The notes under the pieces were generated by a model that did no database searches, was not told the origin of the DNA, and was given only the letters and a program-made list of their open reading frames with translations. The position numbers and the translations under genes are program-made. 64,000 bases of DNA from Epiperipatus broadwayi (taxonomy: Eukaryota > Onychophora > Udeonychophora > Euonychophora > Peripatidae), in assembly GCA_028023455.1 (NCBI GenBank), contig JAQFVV010006220.1, positions 10,933,916-10,997,915 of the forward strand, read 5' to 3'. Below are positions 12,116 through 22,994 of the stretch, piece after piece. How positions within the stretch are numbered: position 1 is the stretch's first letter; each line of letters begins with the position of its first letter.

Positions 12116-12879
12116 ATTAATTATAGAAATTAGAGAATTAGGCATCGATAAATAATTATAGTTTTTTTTTATTCTTTAAATTTTTTTTATTTAATACCTG
12201 AAATGATTATACCATAAGATTTATGCTTCATATTTAGCACTAACAAACTTAAATTGTAAAAAATAAAATCTTAACCAAGAATGTTTTTTTAAAAAAAGCT
12301 TAAAGAGTTTACTATTAAATAAAACTTATGTGTGTATGTGTATATATTTAGTTCAATTTGGTATAAACGTTGTATTCAGAAGCTAGAATAAAACACATAT
12401 GTTCATAGGCTCTATAGGAAAACTTTATATTATCAAGTTACATGATCAAAAGTAAAACTCTTGTGAATTCTTCATTGAATATTGTACATTTTCTAAGCAG
12501 AAAATAAACCTTATATGTAAAATATCTTTCTATATGAAACCAGGCATAAGACATTTGGAATCTCAGTATGCTGATTCTAAGAATAGATTTGTGCAAAACA
12601 TATCCAAATAATATTTATTCTTCACCCAACAAGAAATTTTCAACATTTGATAAAAAAAACTTCATACTTTAATCTTGATTTTATCATCAGTAAATTTCAA
12701 TATTTCTTAGAATTTTATTATTACTGTATTTTGTGTTAGATCGTCATATAATCTATATATTTTCCTAAATGTGAAATTTTACAGGATTTGTCAGCATATA
12801 AGATATACTGATTAGACTTTATAACTGTAAGTGCTTCAGTAGATAATCAAACGAGACAGGTTGATTACAATCCATTGTT
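12116..12879. other. Non-coding AT-rich stretch
   Basis: Nothing is recognised between the two copies of the dispersed repeat. Confidence 0.5.
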
Positions 12880-14350
12880 TATTTTGATAGTATAAAACCA
12901 ATATTCTATGCTAAAATTGATATAATTCTTGTTAGAAGTTTTGTGCAGTTTTTATTTTAAAATCTAAACAACTTTTTACAGAAATTTTATAAAGTTTTAA
13001 TCCAAAATATCACGTTGATATTTTTAGAAGAAAGTTTTATGTAACTTTTAAGTTTATAATTGAGATCATGACTTTGGTGAATGATAGACAATATACACAC
13101 AAAAAAAATAGTAAAGGAACTCATCTAAAAGAGTTAGTTGCCCTAGTTGGTTATTTTTTAAAAAGCATCATACAAAAATAATTATGAAATCTAGATTATA
13201 ATAATAATGTGAAAGGCTGAAACCTTTGACAGAAGCACTTTAAAATGCTTATATGACAGCCAATCAGATGTAATAATAACTGTATAGGAAACTCTCAAGT
13301 CAAAACACAAGGCAGATATATTATGAGAAAAAGACTTCTTCTCTACTTAAATTTGTATATAAATAAGCCAGTATTAAGCATTTTGAAATGAGAACATGAA
13401 GCTTTAAACACCTTCATATTTAATTCACTAAATATTATATATAAATAAACAATGTGAAATCTTTTGATTTACTATGAAGTATAATTTTCAAATTCAATTA
13501 TTATATATCATCTGTCTGTGCTTAATAAATTAATATATTTACATTTGTTACTATCAATTCATTGAATATGAAAATTACTTTGTAGTAAAGCGAAAGATTT
13601 CACATTGTTTATTTATATATAATATTTAGTGAATTAAATGTGAAGGTGTTTAAAGTTTCACACTCTCATTTCAAAATGCTTAAGACTGGCTTATTTATAT
13701 ATAAATTTAAGTAGAGAAGAAGGTGGGAACCATCTTTTTCTCATAATATCTCTGCCTTGTGTTTTGACTTGAGAGTTTCCTATACAGTTATTATTACAAC
13801 TGATTGGCTGTCATATAAGCATTTTAAAGTGCTTCTGTCAAAGGTTTCAGCCTTTCACGTTATTGTTATAACATTTGCTTGCACTTAATAAATTAATATA
13901 TGATATCTAGATTGCAAATTCTATTGTTAAAAATTGTCTTCTCTGCCAATCTTTATGCATTAAATTTTCTCTCTTCTACTAACTTCTAGAAGCTAATATG
14001 CCTTCTATTGTCTGCACATAACAAAAATTCGCTGACTCATATAACTTCTCAATTGTTCATCTAAATTAAAATTGATTTAGACATATTTATAAATTTAAAA
14101 ACAGCCAGATCTTGATTTCTATTGATACAAGTATTGGAATATACTATATTAAATTTCATAAATGCATAACTTAAGTAATTTAAGGATTTTATACATATGG
14201 ATATTACCCAATTTTAAGATAAAATGATGATTATTTTTAGGTCTCAAAACAAAGTTCTATTGACAAAATAAAAAAAAAACAAATTTACAAAAATAAGCAA
14301 GTAAAGAAAAAAAACAAGTTAATGCAGTAATTATTCATTGATACGTAATC
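12880..14350. repeat. Diverged dispersed repeat, copy 2, interrupted by a foldback
   Basis: It repeats copy 1 in the same orientation: GTTAGAAGTTTTGTGCAG near 12932, ATAATTGAGATCATGACTTTGG near 13055, ATAGACAATATACA near 13084, and AAAACAGCCAGATCTTG to GGTCTCAAAACA near 14098-14252. The two halves are separated by the 13196-13873 inverted repeat, which seems to have inserted into it. Confidence 0.6.
13196..13873. repeat. Large foldback with arms of about 300 bp
   Basis: The left arm (about 13196-13500) begins TTATAATAATAATGTGAAAGGCTGAAACC. The right arm (about 13559-13873) ends with its reverse complement GGTTTCAGCCTTTCACGTTATTGTTATAA. Matching blocks run the whole length, for example TCCTATACAGTTATTATTAC against GTAATAATAACTGTATAGGA. 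The spacer is about 58 bases. No coding capacity is seen. It may be a foldback/MITE-type DNA element. Strand slippage or a small inverted duplication is the alternative. Confidence 0.88.
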
Positions 14351-14629
14351 TTATAATATAATTTCCTTGAGAATAAATTTAAAGAATTTAATGTAATGCA
14401 ATGTTATGTATATAATTATTACTATATTATTATATCATATTATTATTATCATTGATTGATTGTAATCATCATGTTGTAACAGTCAAATCTGTACATTCAC
14501 GCAACAAAATCTAGAACTTTAGTAAATCATACCAAGGCTGACCAGCATAGAGTGGTACTATTTAATGAAGACTAAATATTAAAATTATTAAATGAAAATA
14601 AAGATTATAACGTGGCTATATAGGTTGTA

Positions 14630-14955
14630 TCACACGCAGGTGACTAAGTTAGGGATACAATTTCATATTTGAGTTGGGATTCACACGCAAGTGATGACTG
14701 GAGTTATAATCATTTATGGTTTGCCTAGTTACATATGGCTTTAATTTATATATACATTTGGTACAATGTAAATCACTCACAGGTGATGTTAATCATTTTG
14801 GTTAGTTACATTAGATTTATTACAAATACATATATCACTCGTAGGTGATGATTTAACTATTTATATAGCAATTCCAATCATGTGCAGGTGATTGTAGTTT
14901 GGATTACAAATCATTTAATTTAGTTTGCTACATTTAGATATCACTCACAGGTGAT
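14630..14955. promoter_or_regulatory. Array of six palindromic CAGGTG (E-box-like) sites
   Basis: Variants of ATCACTCRCAGGTGAT start at 14630, 14681, 14772, 14834, 14876 and 14940. Each is an imperfect palindrome (TCAC...GTGA) mostly containing CAGGTG, the core bound by bHLH or zinc-finger (ZEB/Snail-type) factors. Spacing is 42-91 bases. The right LTR has the same array minus the fifth unit. Its role is inferred, and it may instead form RNA hairpins in the transcript leader. Confidence 0.6.
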
Positions 14956-15464
14956 GAAGAAATTATACGTGTTAAAATTTATATTTTCAAGAGCCTGAAG
15001 ATTACATTATAGATCAAGGTTAATTTGTCATGACCATCTATGCCTAGTCTATGCTATATAATAGGGTCTAGATCTGCTCTAGACCTAGCAGAAGTGATTA
15101 TACATATTGATAAAGAATATGACATTTTATCAAACACGAATACTTAATATTCTCTATATAGCTTGTGTGCTCATAAAATTAGACTCGAATTCAGATCAAA
15201 GCTGAAAATACAATTATTATGGCAGGATAAACTGATGATTGGCAGTCAGACATCAGATACCATGGCATATAGAAAATATAAAGTCTGATATAGCCCTTGC
15301 ATCTCAAGAGTGCCTTTTATGGGATTTTTACCAAGTAACGGGTCTCTTTTTCACTGTATTCATTGCTGTGGAAATAAGATAACGACCTTTAGTCTGGCAA
15401 TCAAGCAATTTATTTGAGTGGGAGTCTTATGCTCCATGGGAGTCTCATGCTCTGTTCCTAAGGA

Positions 15465-15540
15465 TGCAGAATGGGGAGGTTCGAACCCATCCACCATCTG
15501 AAGAAGAAAATTGCCTGAACTAAGAGAGTAATGGCATAGC
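15465..15540 (-). repeat. tRNA-like pol III promoter module within the LTR
   Basis: On the minus strand TAGTTCAGG (about 15514-15522) resembles an A box. It is followed about 30 bases later by GGTTCGAACC (15478-15487), a perfect B box. The same block is in the right LTR near 24280-24330. It looks like a tRNA-derived SINE captured by an ancestor of the element. The cloverleaf is not intact. Confidence 0.5.
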
Positions 15541-15572
15541 CTTAGACATACAACCGCTAAAAATATACACAG

Positions 15573-15578
<6 letters not shown>

Positions 15579-15622
<44 letters not shown>
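15579..15622. repeat. (TA)n microsatellite
   Basis: About 20 TA units occur in the left LTR. The right LTR has only a few at the same place (24383-24394), so the tract expanded after insertion or contracted in the other copy. Confidence 0.9.
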
Positions 15623-15624
<2 letters not shown>

Positions 15625-17995
15625 GCTGTAGCATTTCTTAAAAACACACTCACACTGCTGACCACATTATATAATTAATACACTAGTTTCCTTCATGAAA
15701 CTACCATATATCAGTTCATTAGGTAGCATGTATAATTATGCTATTAAGGAAAAACTAGGAATCTAATTTGTAAAGCTATCTTTATAGGAATACATAACTG
15801 TAGAAGGAAGTACAGCATATTATTGGGCATTAAGATATAAAGTTATAGCTCTATGCTGTATATCAATCATTCCAGCTAAACATTAGTTAAATATCTTGAA
15901 AGCGAATCCATCTTAAAACAGCTGTAAGCTTTTTAATTATCTCTTAAAACAAGATATTTTACCCCTTTCAAAACGGGTTTCTTTTACATCCTAGACTCTA
16001 TATTATTCTCTAGTGTGAGCTCGTAATGGCTCCTCACTAAGCATTTAGTCAGCAGTAAAATTCCATTTCAAACAAATATAGCACAAACTACTAAGCAATG
16101 GAAAATCATAAAATGGCATAGATTTACTTAGAAAGAAATGTAAGTTTAATGAGCAGATATCTAAAATTTGACTCTGCTTTAGCATAGTTTGAAAATGAAA
16201 TTGCAACGCAATTAGTTTATATCTGATTGACCCAATTCAAGCCAAATTTAAGTAGTGACAAGAATTAATCAAGACAAATATTATTATTCTATTTAAAACA
16301 ATAAAATCACATATCAGAAAGTTAAAATACGTAAAATAATCTAGAAACTTAATTATCACTTTAGAATGAAGCATTTAAAACTATACACAATTTAGAATAA
16401 AGCATTTAAAATTATACATAATGAAATTTATAATAATTAATTTAAAATCAATCACTTTAAGCAAGTCACAACTAAATAAGTCAGAAAATATGTTGAAAAG
16501 GGTCAATCGGAGATAACTCAGCAAACCAACACATAAATTAATAAATACATAGAGTACGTAAATCAATAAATATGATATTAACTCAGTATGAAAATCAAAC
16601 TAGTTATTAACTCAAATCAGTTATCAAATTAAATGTTATCTACATTAAATCAAATATTAAATTAAATCAGGCAAGATTTTAAGGTGAAATCAAAAGAAGT
16701 CAAAATTACATTTTAGTAGTGATTTAAATATTATTGCTATGGTCATAGTGTTTAATTTTAGTTAGTTTTAGGAGTTATCACATTTTATCCGAGTTATTAA
16801 TCTTTAAGTAGAGGAAAAGTTTTACCGGACTCTTTATCTGCTGCTTGTACTTGTTTCATGTTGAGGATGAAAACGGGCATCTGCTTCCTATGGCTCTTTT
16901 CTCACTGCTTCCCGCATGGTAGACTCCTGGGTCAGAAAGGCAAGAAAAATGCCTTCTACTCAAATTGCATCATAATTCACAAATTTTAACATAAGTTGTT
17001 GACTGAAATAATGTCTGACTAAATCCAAAATGGCTGCAGAGGCTTATATTATCTGCTTACCCCCCTCTTCTCGGTCATAGTAATTTTCTAGATTTGTTTT
17101 GCTAATTTTCTCACTGTATTCCTAGAATCATATAATTACTTTGTTTTTATTTCTTATAGCAAAGTTTTGCAGCTGGTCATTCACAATTTCTTTTTAATTA
17201 CTCAGGATAACTTATCCTACAACTTAGTGTTACTTTTAGTTTCATAATTAGGTCACACTACAGTGAGAAAGATTAAATTTTATAATACCAATTTTTCGAA
17301 AACAAATCTATAAATGGAAAACATCTGGTTATATATGTAACTTGATTATTTAATTTAACAATATATGCAGAAATATACAATACTTTCAAATATTAATTTT
17401 CTTTAGAATAAATATTTTAAATAAATAAATTTATAATGTTTTAAATCTGTTAACATTATTTTTTCCTGCATATATGTAGTCTCTCGTTACACATACAACA
17501 CAGTTTTCATTAATTTACTCCATACATCTTTTATCTTGTAGGCTTAAGATATATGCACACATACATAACTAATACCTTTATATTTAAATCCAGCCTGATT
17601 TGGATATAATATTAACCGTATACATGAGAATTTGGTGCTAGTTACTTATATATAAATACTACTATAGTATATAGTATGTGAAACATTAGGATTGACAAAG
17701 CTGACTGTTTCATATGCTCAAACTCACGGGAAATTTATTAAATTTTATAGTTTTATGCCTTTACTTTGGGTATTGGCAAAGGTTTAATAAACAAACAAAA
17801 AAAACTTTTATTTTGAGTATTATGCAAAATTTTATAACAGAAGCACTACAAAAAAAAAACTTTTACTTTATGTATTATGTCACCTAATAATTTTAAAATG
17901 AACCCTCTCTCATCTTATTATATCCCCATGCAATTAGACACAACCCATTCTAGAATATTATAATAACTAAGATTAAATTAAACCAATGATTATGT

Positions 17996-17999
<4 letters not shown>

Positions 18000-18089
<90 letters not shown>
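18000..18089. repeat. (TA)n microsatellite
   Basis: About 44 consecutive TA units lie between the left LTR and the last internal frame. It occupies part of the element's 3' untranslated region in the minus-strand reading. Confidence 0.95.
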
Positions 18090-18091
<2 letters not shown>

Positions 18092-18109
18092 TCTAAGTGT
18101 TTCAGATCC

Positions 18110-18622
18110 CTAAGTAGGGTCTGCAGTTTGATAAGAAATCTTGCAAGGTTTCAAACTCATTGTGTTATAGGTGCCTATGAATGAATTATGGCCTTGCTGT
18201 ATTTTCATTCGGAATGGACCCTTACATAACTGGAAGAACTTATGGAATTTGTCCAGCTTTAGAATATTATATTCAGTGCTCTTAGGTATGGTCTGGCATG
18301 GCCCCTTTTGTAATTGTAAATGCCTATCACATACTTGAATGTGTCCCTTCTCTGGCATCAATGCTCTAATTCTTGTTTGGTTTCTCTTCCTTGCAATATA
18401 TGGACTGCTTTCTTTTCTTTTTCTTTTCCTTATTGTTACTTCCATTCTACCTCTAATACTATCTAACCTGCTCTTTCTTTTAACAATCGATCTCTCCCAG
18501 TATGCCTTTCTAATTATAGTGCTCTTTCTTTTAAATTTTGGCCTTTCCCAGTATGTCTTATTATCTCTTTCTTTGTAATATTCTCTCTTCCTTTTACTAA
18601 TTTGAAGACTGGCAGTCTCCAT
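18110..18622 (-). pseudogene. Integrase C-terminal remnant fused to basic peptide
   Basis: The first ~85 residues are Arg/Lys-rich with repeated YWER and KRK blocks. The last ~50 contain KFHKFF...KGPFRMKI...GTYNTMSLKPC. That block aligns with the end of the pol frame in the 28.5-35.4 kb element, KFQNLHEGPYQI...GTYNARSLKPY, so it is the GPY/F-type integrase tail of a Ty3 element. The catalytic D,D-35-E core is missing. It is 170 codons, ending at TGA/TAG-flanked sequence. It marks where pol was deleted. Confidence 0.7.
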
Positions 18623-18692
18623 CGCGCTCTACTGGCTGTTTTGGCTCTCTGGCTTAGTTTTCTTCATTTAACTTTCTTTTCATCTATAAGCA

Positions 18693-18953
18693 CTAGCGTG
18701 GCCCGTTTGACTTATAGTTTATTCTTTCTACTATACTTATTTCAGATCCCTGCTCTTCATACTCTTTGCATATGTTACATTCTTGTCTGTGTCTCTTATT
18801 GTCTACTCTTATGACTGCTAACCTATCTACTTCGCTATTACTTTCTACCTTCCCAAGGTGACCTTCCCCTGGCTCTAAATTTTCTTTCCTATCTACTTCT
18901 ATAGGAATAGTTTCTGCATCTACCTTTGACAGTTTTAATATGTCCAGATGCAT
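18693..18953 (-). pseudogene. Charged internal frame, possible protease remnant
   Basis: 86 codons. The stretch EEQGSEISIVERINY is weakly similar to the aspartic protease start DSGSQISVMSETTY of the neighbouring Ty3 element, but the catalytic Asp is not there (E-E-Q-G). If homologous, the protease is dead and joined almost directly to the integrase tail. Otherwise it is unassigned. Confidence 0.35.
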
Positions 18954-19024
18954 TTTATCATCTATCTTCTTTATGTTGTTTTCCTTTACCTCTATTTTTC
19001 CAACTATCTTCCCATAACCTCTTA

Positions 19025-19795
19025 TTATTTTTGAGCATCTTGTCTATTCTTCTTAACTATATCTTCCTCCTTCTTCCTTCCTTGCCCAGCTGGATCTCTC
19101 TCTTCCTTAACTTCCTGGTGAAGCTCTATTTGTTCTACAATCTCACCTACTAATTTTGTGTTACCTTCTACTTCTGTCTCTTCTATTTCTTTTGTTGGAA
19201 TATATTCTACTTTGGTTATTATTTCTGAAAGTAAGTTTTCTCTTTCTTCAATCATTCCTAACTCAACTTTTAACCTTTCTGTTTCATCATTTACATCTTC
19301 CAACTCTCCTGCTCTCTGTAAAGGCTCAATGATTTCTCTTTCTTCAATCATTCCTAACTCAACTTTTAACCTTTCTGTCTCATCATTTACATCTTCCAAC
19401 TCTCCTGCTCTCTGTAAAGGCTCAATGATTTCAGGTATGCTGAGCATCATTTCTTCCTCCCTTAATAGAATTGCTTCTATGATTTCTTCTCCCATCACAA
19501 TGTGCTCTTTTCCCCTAGCAAGTTCTGACTCCATTCTCTCTAAAGCACTCAACTCAACATTTTCTTTAATCCTTTCTACTTCACTCCTTTCTTCTAGTAT
19601 ATCTAATTTTATAAATTCTATTTCTGTGATTGATACTCTCTCTGCCTCAATCTGTTCTTCACATACAACTTCTCCCTTTGCAACCTTAGAAATTTCTTCA
19701 ATAGTTAATTTTTCTGAAGGTAGGTTCACAATTTCCCTACTTTCTTTTGTATCTTCTATTTCTTTCTTCTTCTCAGCCTCACTTTCTACTGTCAC
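19025..19795 (-). pseudogene. Glu-rich gag-like coiled-coil protein
   Basis: 256 codons, the longest open frame in the interior. It is dominated by Glu, Lys, Ile and Val with heptad-like spacing, consistent with a coiled coil. A 96-base tandem duplication (about 19235-19430) encodes the repeated block with LQRAGELEDVNDETERLKVE. There is no CCHC knuckle or enzyme motif. Position between the primer site and the integrase remnant suggests a gag derivative or an element-specific protein. It is not a recognised host protein. Confidence 0.5.
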
Positions 19796-19930
19796 TTCCT
19801 TCGATCTATCTTTGGGTGGAAGTCATATAGTTTTCTTATCTTGCTCTAACTCAGAACTATATTCTGGTTTTGCTGTCCTATTTCTTTCTTTTTTCTCGGT
19901 ACTGGCTCTTTGTTCTAAGTTCTGTGGTTC

Positions 19931-20332
19931 TCATAACATCTCTTCTTTCTTACCAGCTCTATTTCCATTAACTTCAATGTTTTCCTTCAACTCGTATGCC
20001 TCCTGATTAATCCTTTGACAGTCTTCACTTACTTTCTTGATTTCCTCCTTTCGGGTCTTTTGTTGCCCTTCTGTCTTCTTTATCCTTTCCTGCATTTTTG
20101 CTATTTTTTGAAACACTTGCATCCCTTGCCTCTCTATCTCCCCACTTCACTTTTCTATTTTATCTTTCACTTGGAGAATAGTCCCTTGAACTACTTGTAT
20201 ACTTTTTTCCATGCACCTTTTATACTCAGCTAATCTATCATCACATTCCTTTTGGACCTTGTTATATTTTCTCTGACACTCTAGAGTGAGATCTCCCATT
20301 TTTCTTTCCATGCTTTCTAACTTTTGGTTCAT
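19931..20332 (-). pseudogene. Coiled-coil gag-like frame, interrupted
   Basis: Two adjacent frames (20332-20147 and 20122-19931) read as Lys/Glu-rich coiled coil (for example MNQKLESMERKMGDLTLECQ and KIAKMQERIKKTEGQQ). A stop separates them. They continue the charged gag-like region and have no enzymatic motif. Confidence 0.45.
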
Positions 20333-20370
20333 TTCTTACCCTTTTTCCCCAAGCATTATCTTTCTCTTTT

Positions 20371-20832
20371 CTAGCATTTCTTCCTGGTTCCTTCTTTCCT
20401 TTTCTTCTTGCTCCTTTTTATCTTTTTCCTTTTTTCCCTATCCCTTTTATCTTTCTCTTCTCTTTCTTCCCAGTCCCTTTTCTCTTTCTCTTCTCTTTCT
20501 TTTTTATCATTATTCAAACACAACATTACAGCTGCTAGCATTTGCTCCATTTTCCCAATTCTATCTTCTTTGGGCAGGTCCCTTTGAGGTGCTACGACCT
20601 CTCCTGATTCCTCTCTTATGGATTCTTCACTATTACTCTCTAATTCCCCTTCTGTTTTGCAGTCAGTACCCTCTATGATCTCTTTCCCTGACCTGAGTGT
20701 TTTCCCTTTTTGCTCAACTGGCTCCTCAATCCTATCCTCTTTACCTTCTCTTTCTTTTCTTTCCTTTTCTCTTTTCTTTTTCTTCTCTTTCCTTTCTTTT
20801 GCTTTCTTCCCTGTCCCTTTTCTCTTTCTCAT
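20371..20832 (-). pseudogene. Gag-like frame with duplicated KTLRSGK module
   Basis: 153 codons. It begins with a basic low-complexity stretch, then GKEDRIEEPVEQKGKTLRSG and EGELESNSEESIRE, then KMEQMLAAVMLCLNNDKKE, a plausible helical gag segment. The GKEDRIE...KTLRSGK...ELES block also occurs upstream at 21060-21263, so the N-terminal module is duplicated. The C-terminal part is another Lys/Glu/Arg repeat. Confidence 0.5.
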
Positions 20833-20995
20833 CTCTCTCTCTTTAGCTCTTTCTTCCCTGTCCCTTTTCTCTTTCTAGTCTCTCTCTTTAGCTCTTTCTT
20901 CCCTGACCCTTTTCTCTTTCTCTTCTCTTTCTTTAGCTCTTTCTTCCCTGTCCCTTTTCTCTTTCTCTTCTCTTTCTTTTTCTCTCTCTTCTCTA
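20805..20995. repeat. Tandem repeat encoding Lys/Arg/Glu-rich peptide
   Basis: On the plus strand CCCTGTCCCTTTTCTCTTTC plus TCTCTTTAGCTCTTTCTT recurs about four times with a period near 55-60 bases. It lies between the two KTLRSGK modules and probably grew with the module duplication. Confidence 0.8.
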
Positions 20996-21059
20996 TCTCT
21001 CCTTAGGATTTCTACTATTTGCTCAATAGTTACATTAATTTTTCCTTTGGACTGTTCCT

Positions 21060-21263
21060 TTACAGTTGTATGTTTCCCTTTTGTTTTTCCTTTATTGCCT
21101 CCTTTCCCTCACTCTCTAGTTCTTCTTCCATATTGCTGTCACTGACCTCCACGATCTTCTTCCCTGACCTTAGTGTTTTTCCACTTTTCTCGACTGGTTT
21201 CTCGATCCTATCCTCTTTACCTTCCACTACTTCTTCCACTATCTCTTCTACATTGTTTTCCAT
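21060..21263 (-). pseudogene. N-terminal gag-like frame
   Basis: 67 codons starting MENNVEEIVEEVVEGKEDR, with an ATG (21261-21263) that is a good candidate for the element's first start. It contains RIEKPVEKSGKTLRSGK and EEELESEGKEAI, matching the module at 20371-20832. It ends at a stop before the tandem repeat. No gag structural domain can be proved. Confidence 0.45.
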
Positions 21264-22994
21264 TATAAATTCTTTTGCTTAGCTTTATGCGTGGCTGTCT
21301 TGCCCTCCTTTCCCAAACAATTCCACCTTTGCTTCTTTTTCCCAGCTTATTCTGCCCCATCTCTCGAAGCCCTTATACCCATCAACACTTTCAACTATTA
21401 GTTCTTCTTAGCATTGTTAAACTCTCCTCAACATTAATAAAACAAATTAAGCCTTGCCTAGCATTTTTAAACCTTCCTCAACATTAATAAACAAAATAAA
21501 TTACATATTTAAATGCAACTCACCCATTGTGTTTCCATCAGCATCTTCATTCTCTGTTCTTGGTTTAGCTATAATTATAGTTATTATTATTGTTGTTATT
21601 ATTATTATTGTTATTATTACTTCCCGTGGTTTGTAAATTTTGTACACCAAACACTCTTATATTTATCTTGCCCGATTTTTCATCTTTTTATTTCAACCCT
21701 GCTCATTTCAGTCTCAAATCACAAATCCTTTAATATTTATAAATTTTGAATAAAACAATAAAATATTCTCTGCCTCTGACAACAAATTTATATGAGAATA
21801 ATTCACAGTTTATTCAAATTACCTTGGCCGTCAGCTGTCAGAAGGTGAGATATACATATAATGCTTTCAACACACCACATCTATATTGATATTTTCGCAT
21901 ATCCAGCTATACTTTCACAATGCAATTTTTTTACACATATATATAAATGACATAACAAATCTTCTAGCATAGTCATTTCACTTATATATTCAAACGACTA
22001 GCCCACTTTGCAAAATACAAGTATTAAATAGGGTCTTCACTTATCATGTTAGGTTACTACTAAAATAATCAACATATACGTAAACTGCGAATGTATATAT
22101 GTTTGAAATTCATCTACAATCATAATGAGGTTTATAAAATACACATTTCAAGAGTGCATTTTATTTGAGAATACATTTTGTTAATCAATAACTCTATATA
22201 TAATGAGCGTATACATTTACAACTCGGTAAATGGGTCTTCACCTATTTATGATTGCTCTAAATTTACATATATATTTCGAGTGCATTTGTTTCAAAATAT
22301 GTTTTGTTACTTGACAAACATATATATATATATATAGAGAGAGAGAGTGAGTGTATACATTTCTATCAATACAACCTCAATATCAAACAGGCGTATATTA
22401 TACAATCACAATTTATTATTATTACAAATAATTGAAAATAATTTTTTTTAGCACGAAAAATTTTTATATTCATTTATGAAATTTTTTCAGATTGCATCTC
22501 TGGTGCAACATAATTTATATATATATATATAATATTAAACCACCACACATATACATATTTTCATTTCTCAATGGTGTAATTAATAACAGAGCTTAACATT
22601 CGGATGTTTTCTTTATTTTTTATACACATATATATACTACAAGTGCTATGAAAATACATCTTTTTCAACATCCCTTCTCAGGTATGCAGGTTTATATTCG
22701 AAAGCTCTAGTTGGTGCTACTTACCTGGAGAAAAAAATTTATACATACATATTGACACACTTCAATATGCAGGGTAAAATTCACATATATACCCATAGCT
22801 CAGGTGCTTTCAGTTCAGGGCTGTAGAAGTAATCAAATAGTTCCATGACTGGGTGTCCATACCCAAAAAAAAAATTTACATATATATAATAAGTGATATG
22901 GAAACACTCCTTCATCAACATCTCCTCTCAGGTATACAAGTTTATATTCAAAAGCCCCAGTTGGTGCGCCATACCCGTATAAAAAAAAATCTAC
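21264..22994 (-). other. Leader of the giant element
   Basis: About 1.7 kb of AT-rich, TA-laden sequence without long frames between the primer site and first gag-like ATG (minus reading). It contains repeated short blocks, including a duplicated primer-site segment (see the findings). Confidence 0.55.
22954..22971 (-). other. Primer-binding-site-like sequence
   Basis: On the minus strand TGGCGCACCAACTGGGGCT starts 23 bases inside the right LTR. It has the TGG start (complementary to tRNA CCA) and overall form of retroelement primer sites. The 28.5-kb element has the related TGGCTTGCTTAACTCGGGCT just inside its 5' LTR. The 23-base gap is longer than usual. Confidence 0.6.

Larger units (their letters stand above)
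14475..17712 (-). repeat. 3' LTR of the giant element (left copy)
   Basis: 3238 bp, nearly line-for-line identical to 22995-26554. It contains the CAGGTG palindrome array, a tRNA-like module near 15470-15535, a TA microsatellite at about 15579-15621, and long AT-rich sequence without open frames. Compared with the right copy it lacks about 300 bp after 14555 and carries one extra CAGGTG unit. Confidence 0.9.

Noticed and set aside
14470-14474. Five-base target duplication for the giant LTR element
   Set aside because: CATGT on the left and CTGTT on the right do not match well enough to claim.
15360-15665. Minus-strand 101-codon protein with poly-Ile/Tyr start
   Set aside because: It crosses the TA microsatellite and the tRNA-like module inside the LTR. 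The same frame in the right LTR is shorter and altered.
18339-21749. Long plus-strand open frames of Phe/Leu/Ser-rich peptide
   Set aside because: They are shadows of the Glu/Lys-rich minus-strand gag-like frames; codons for Glu/Lys read as Phe/Leu/Ser on the other strand, and repeat homology is with the minus-strand reading.
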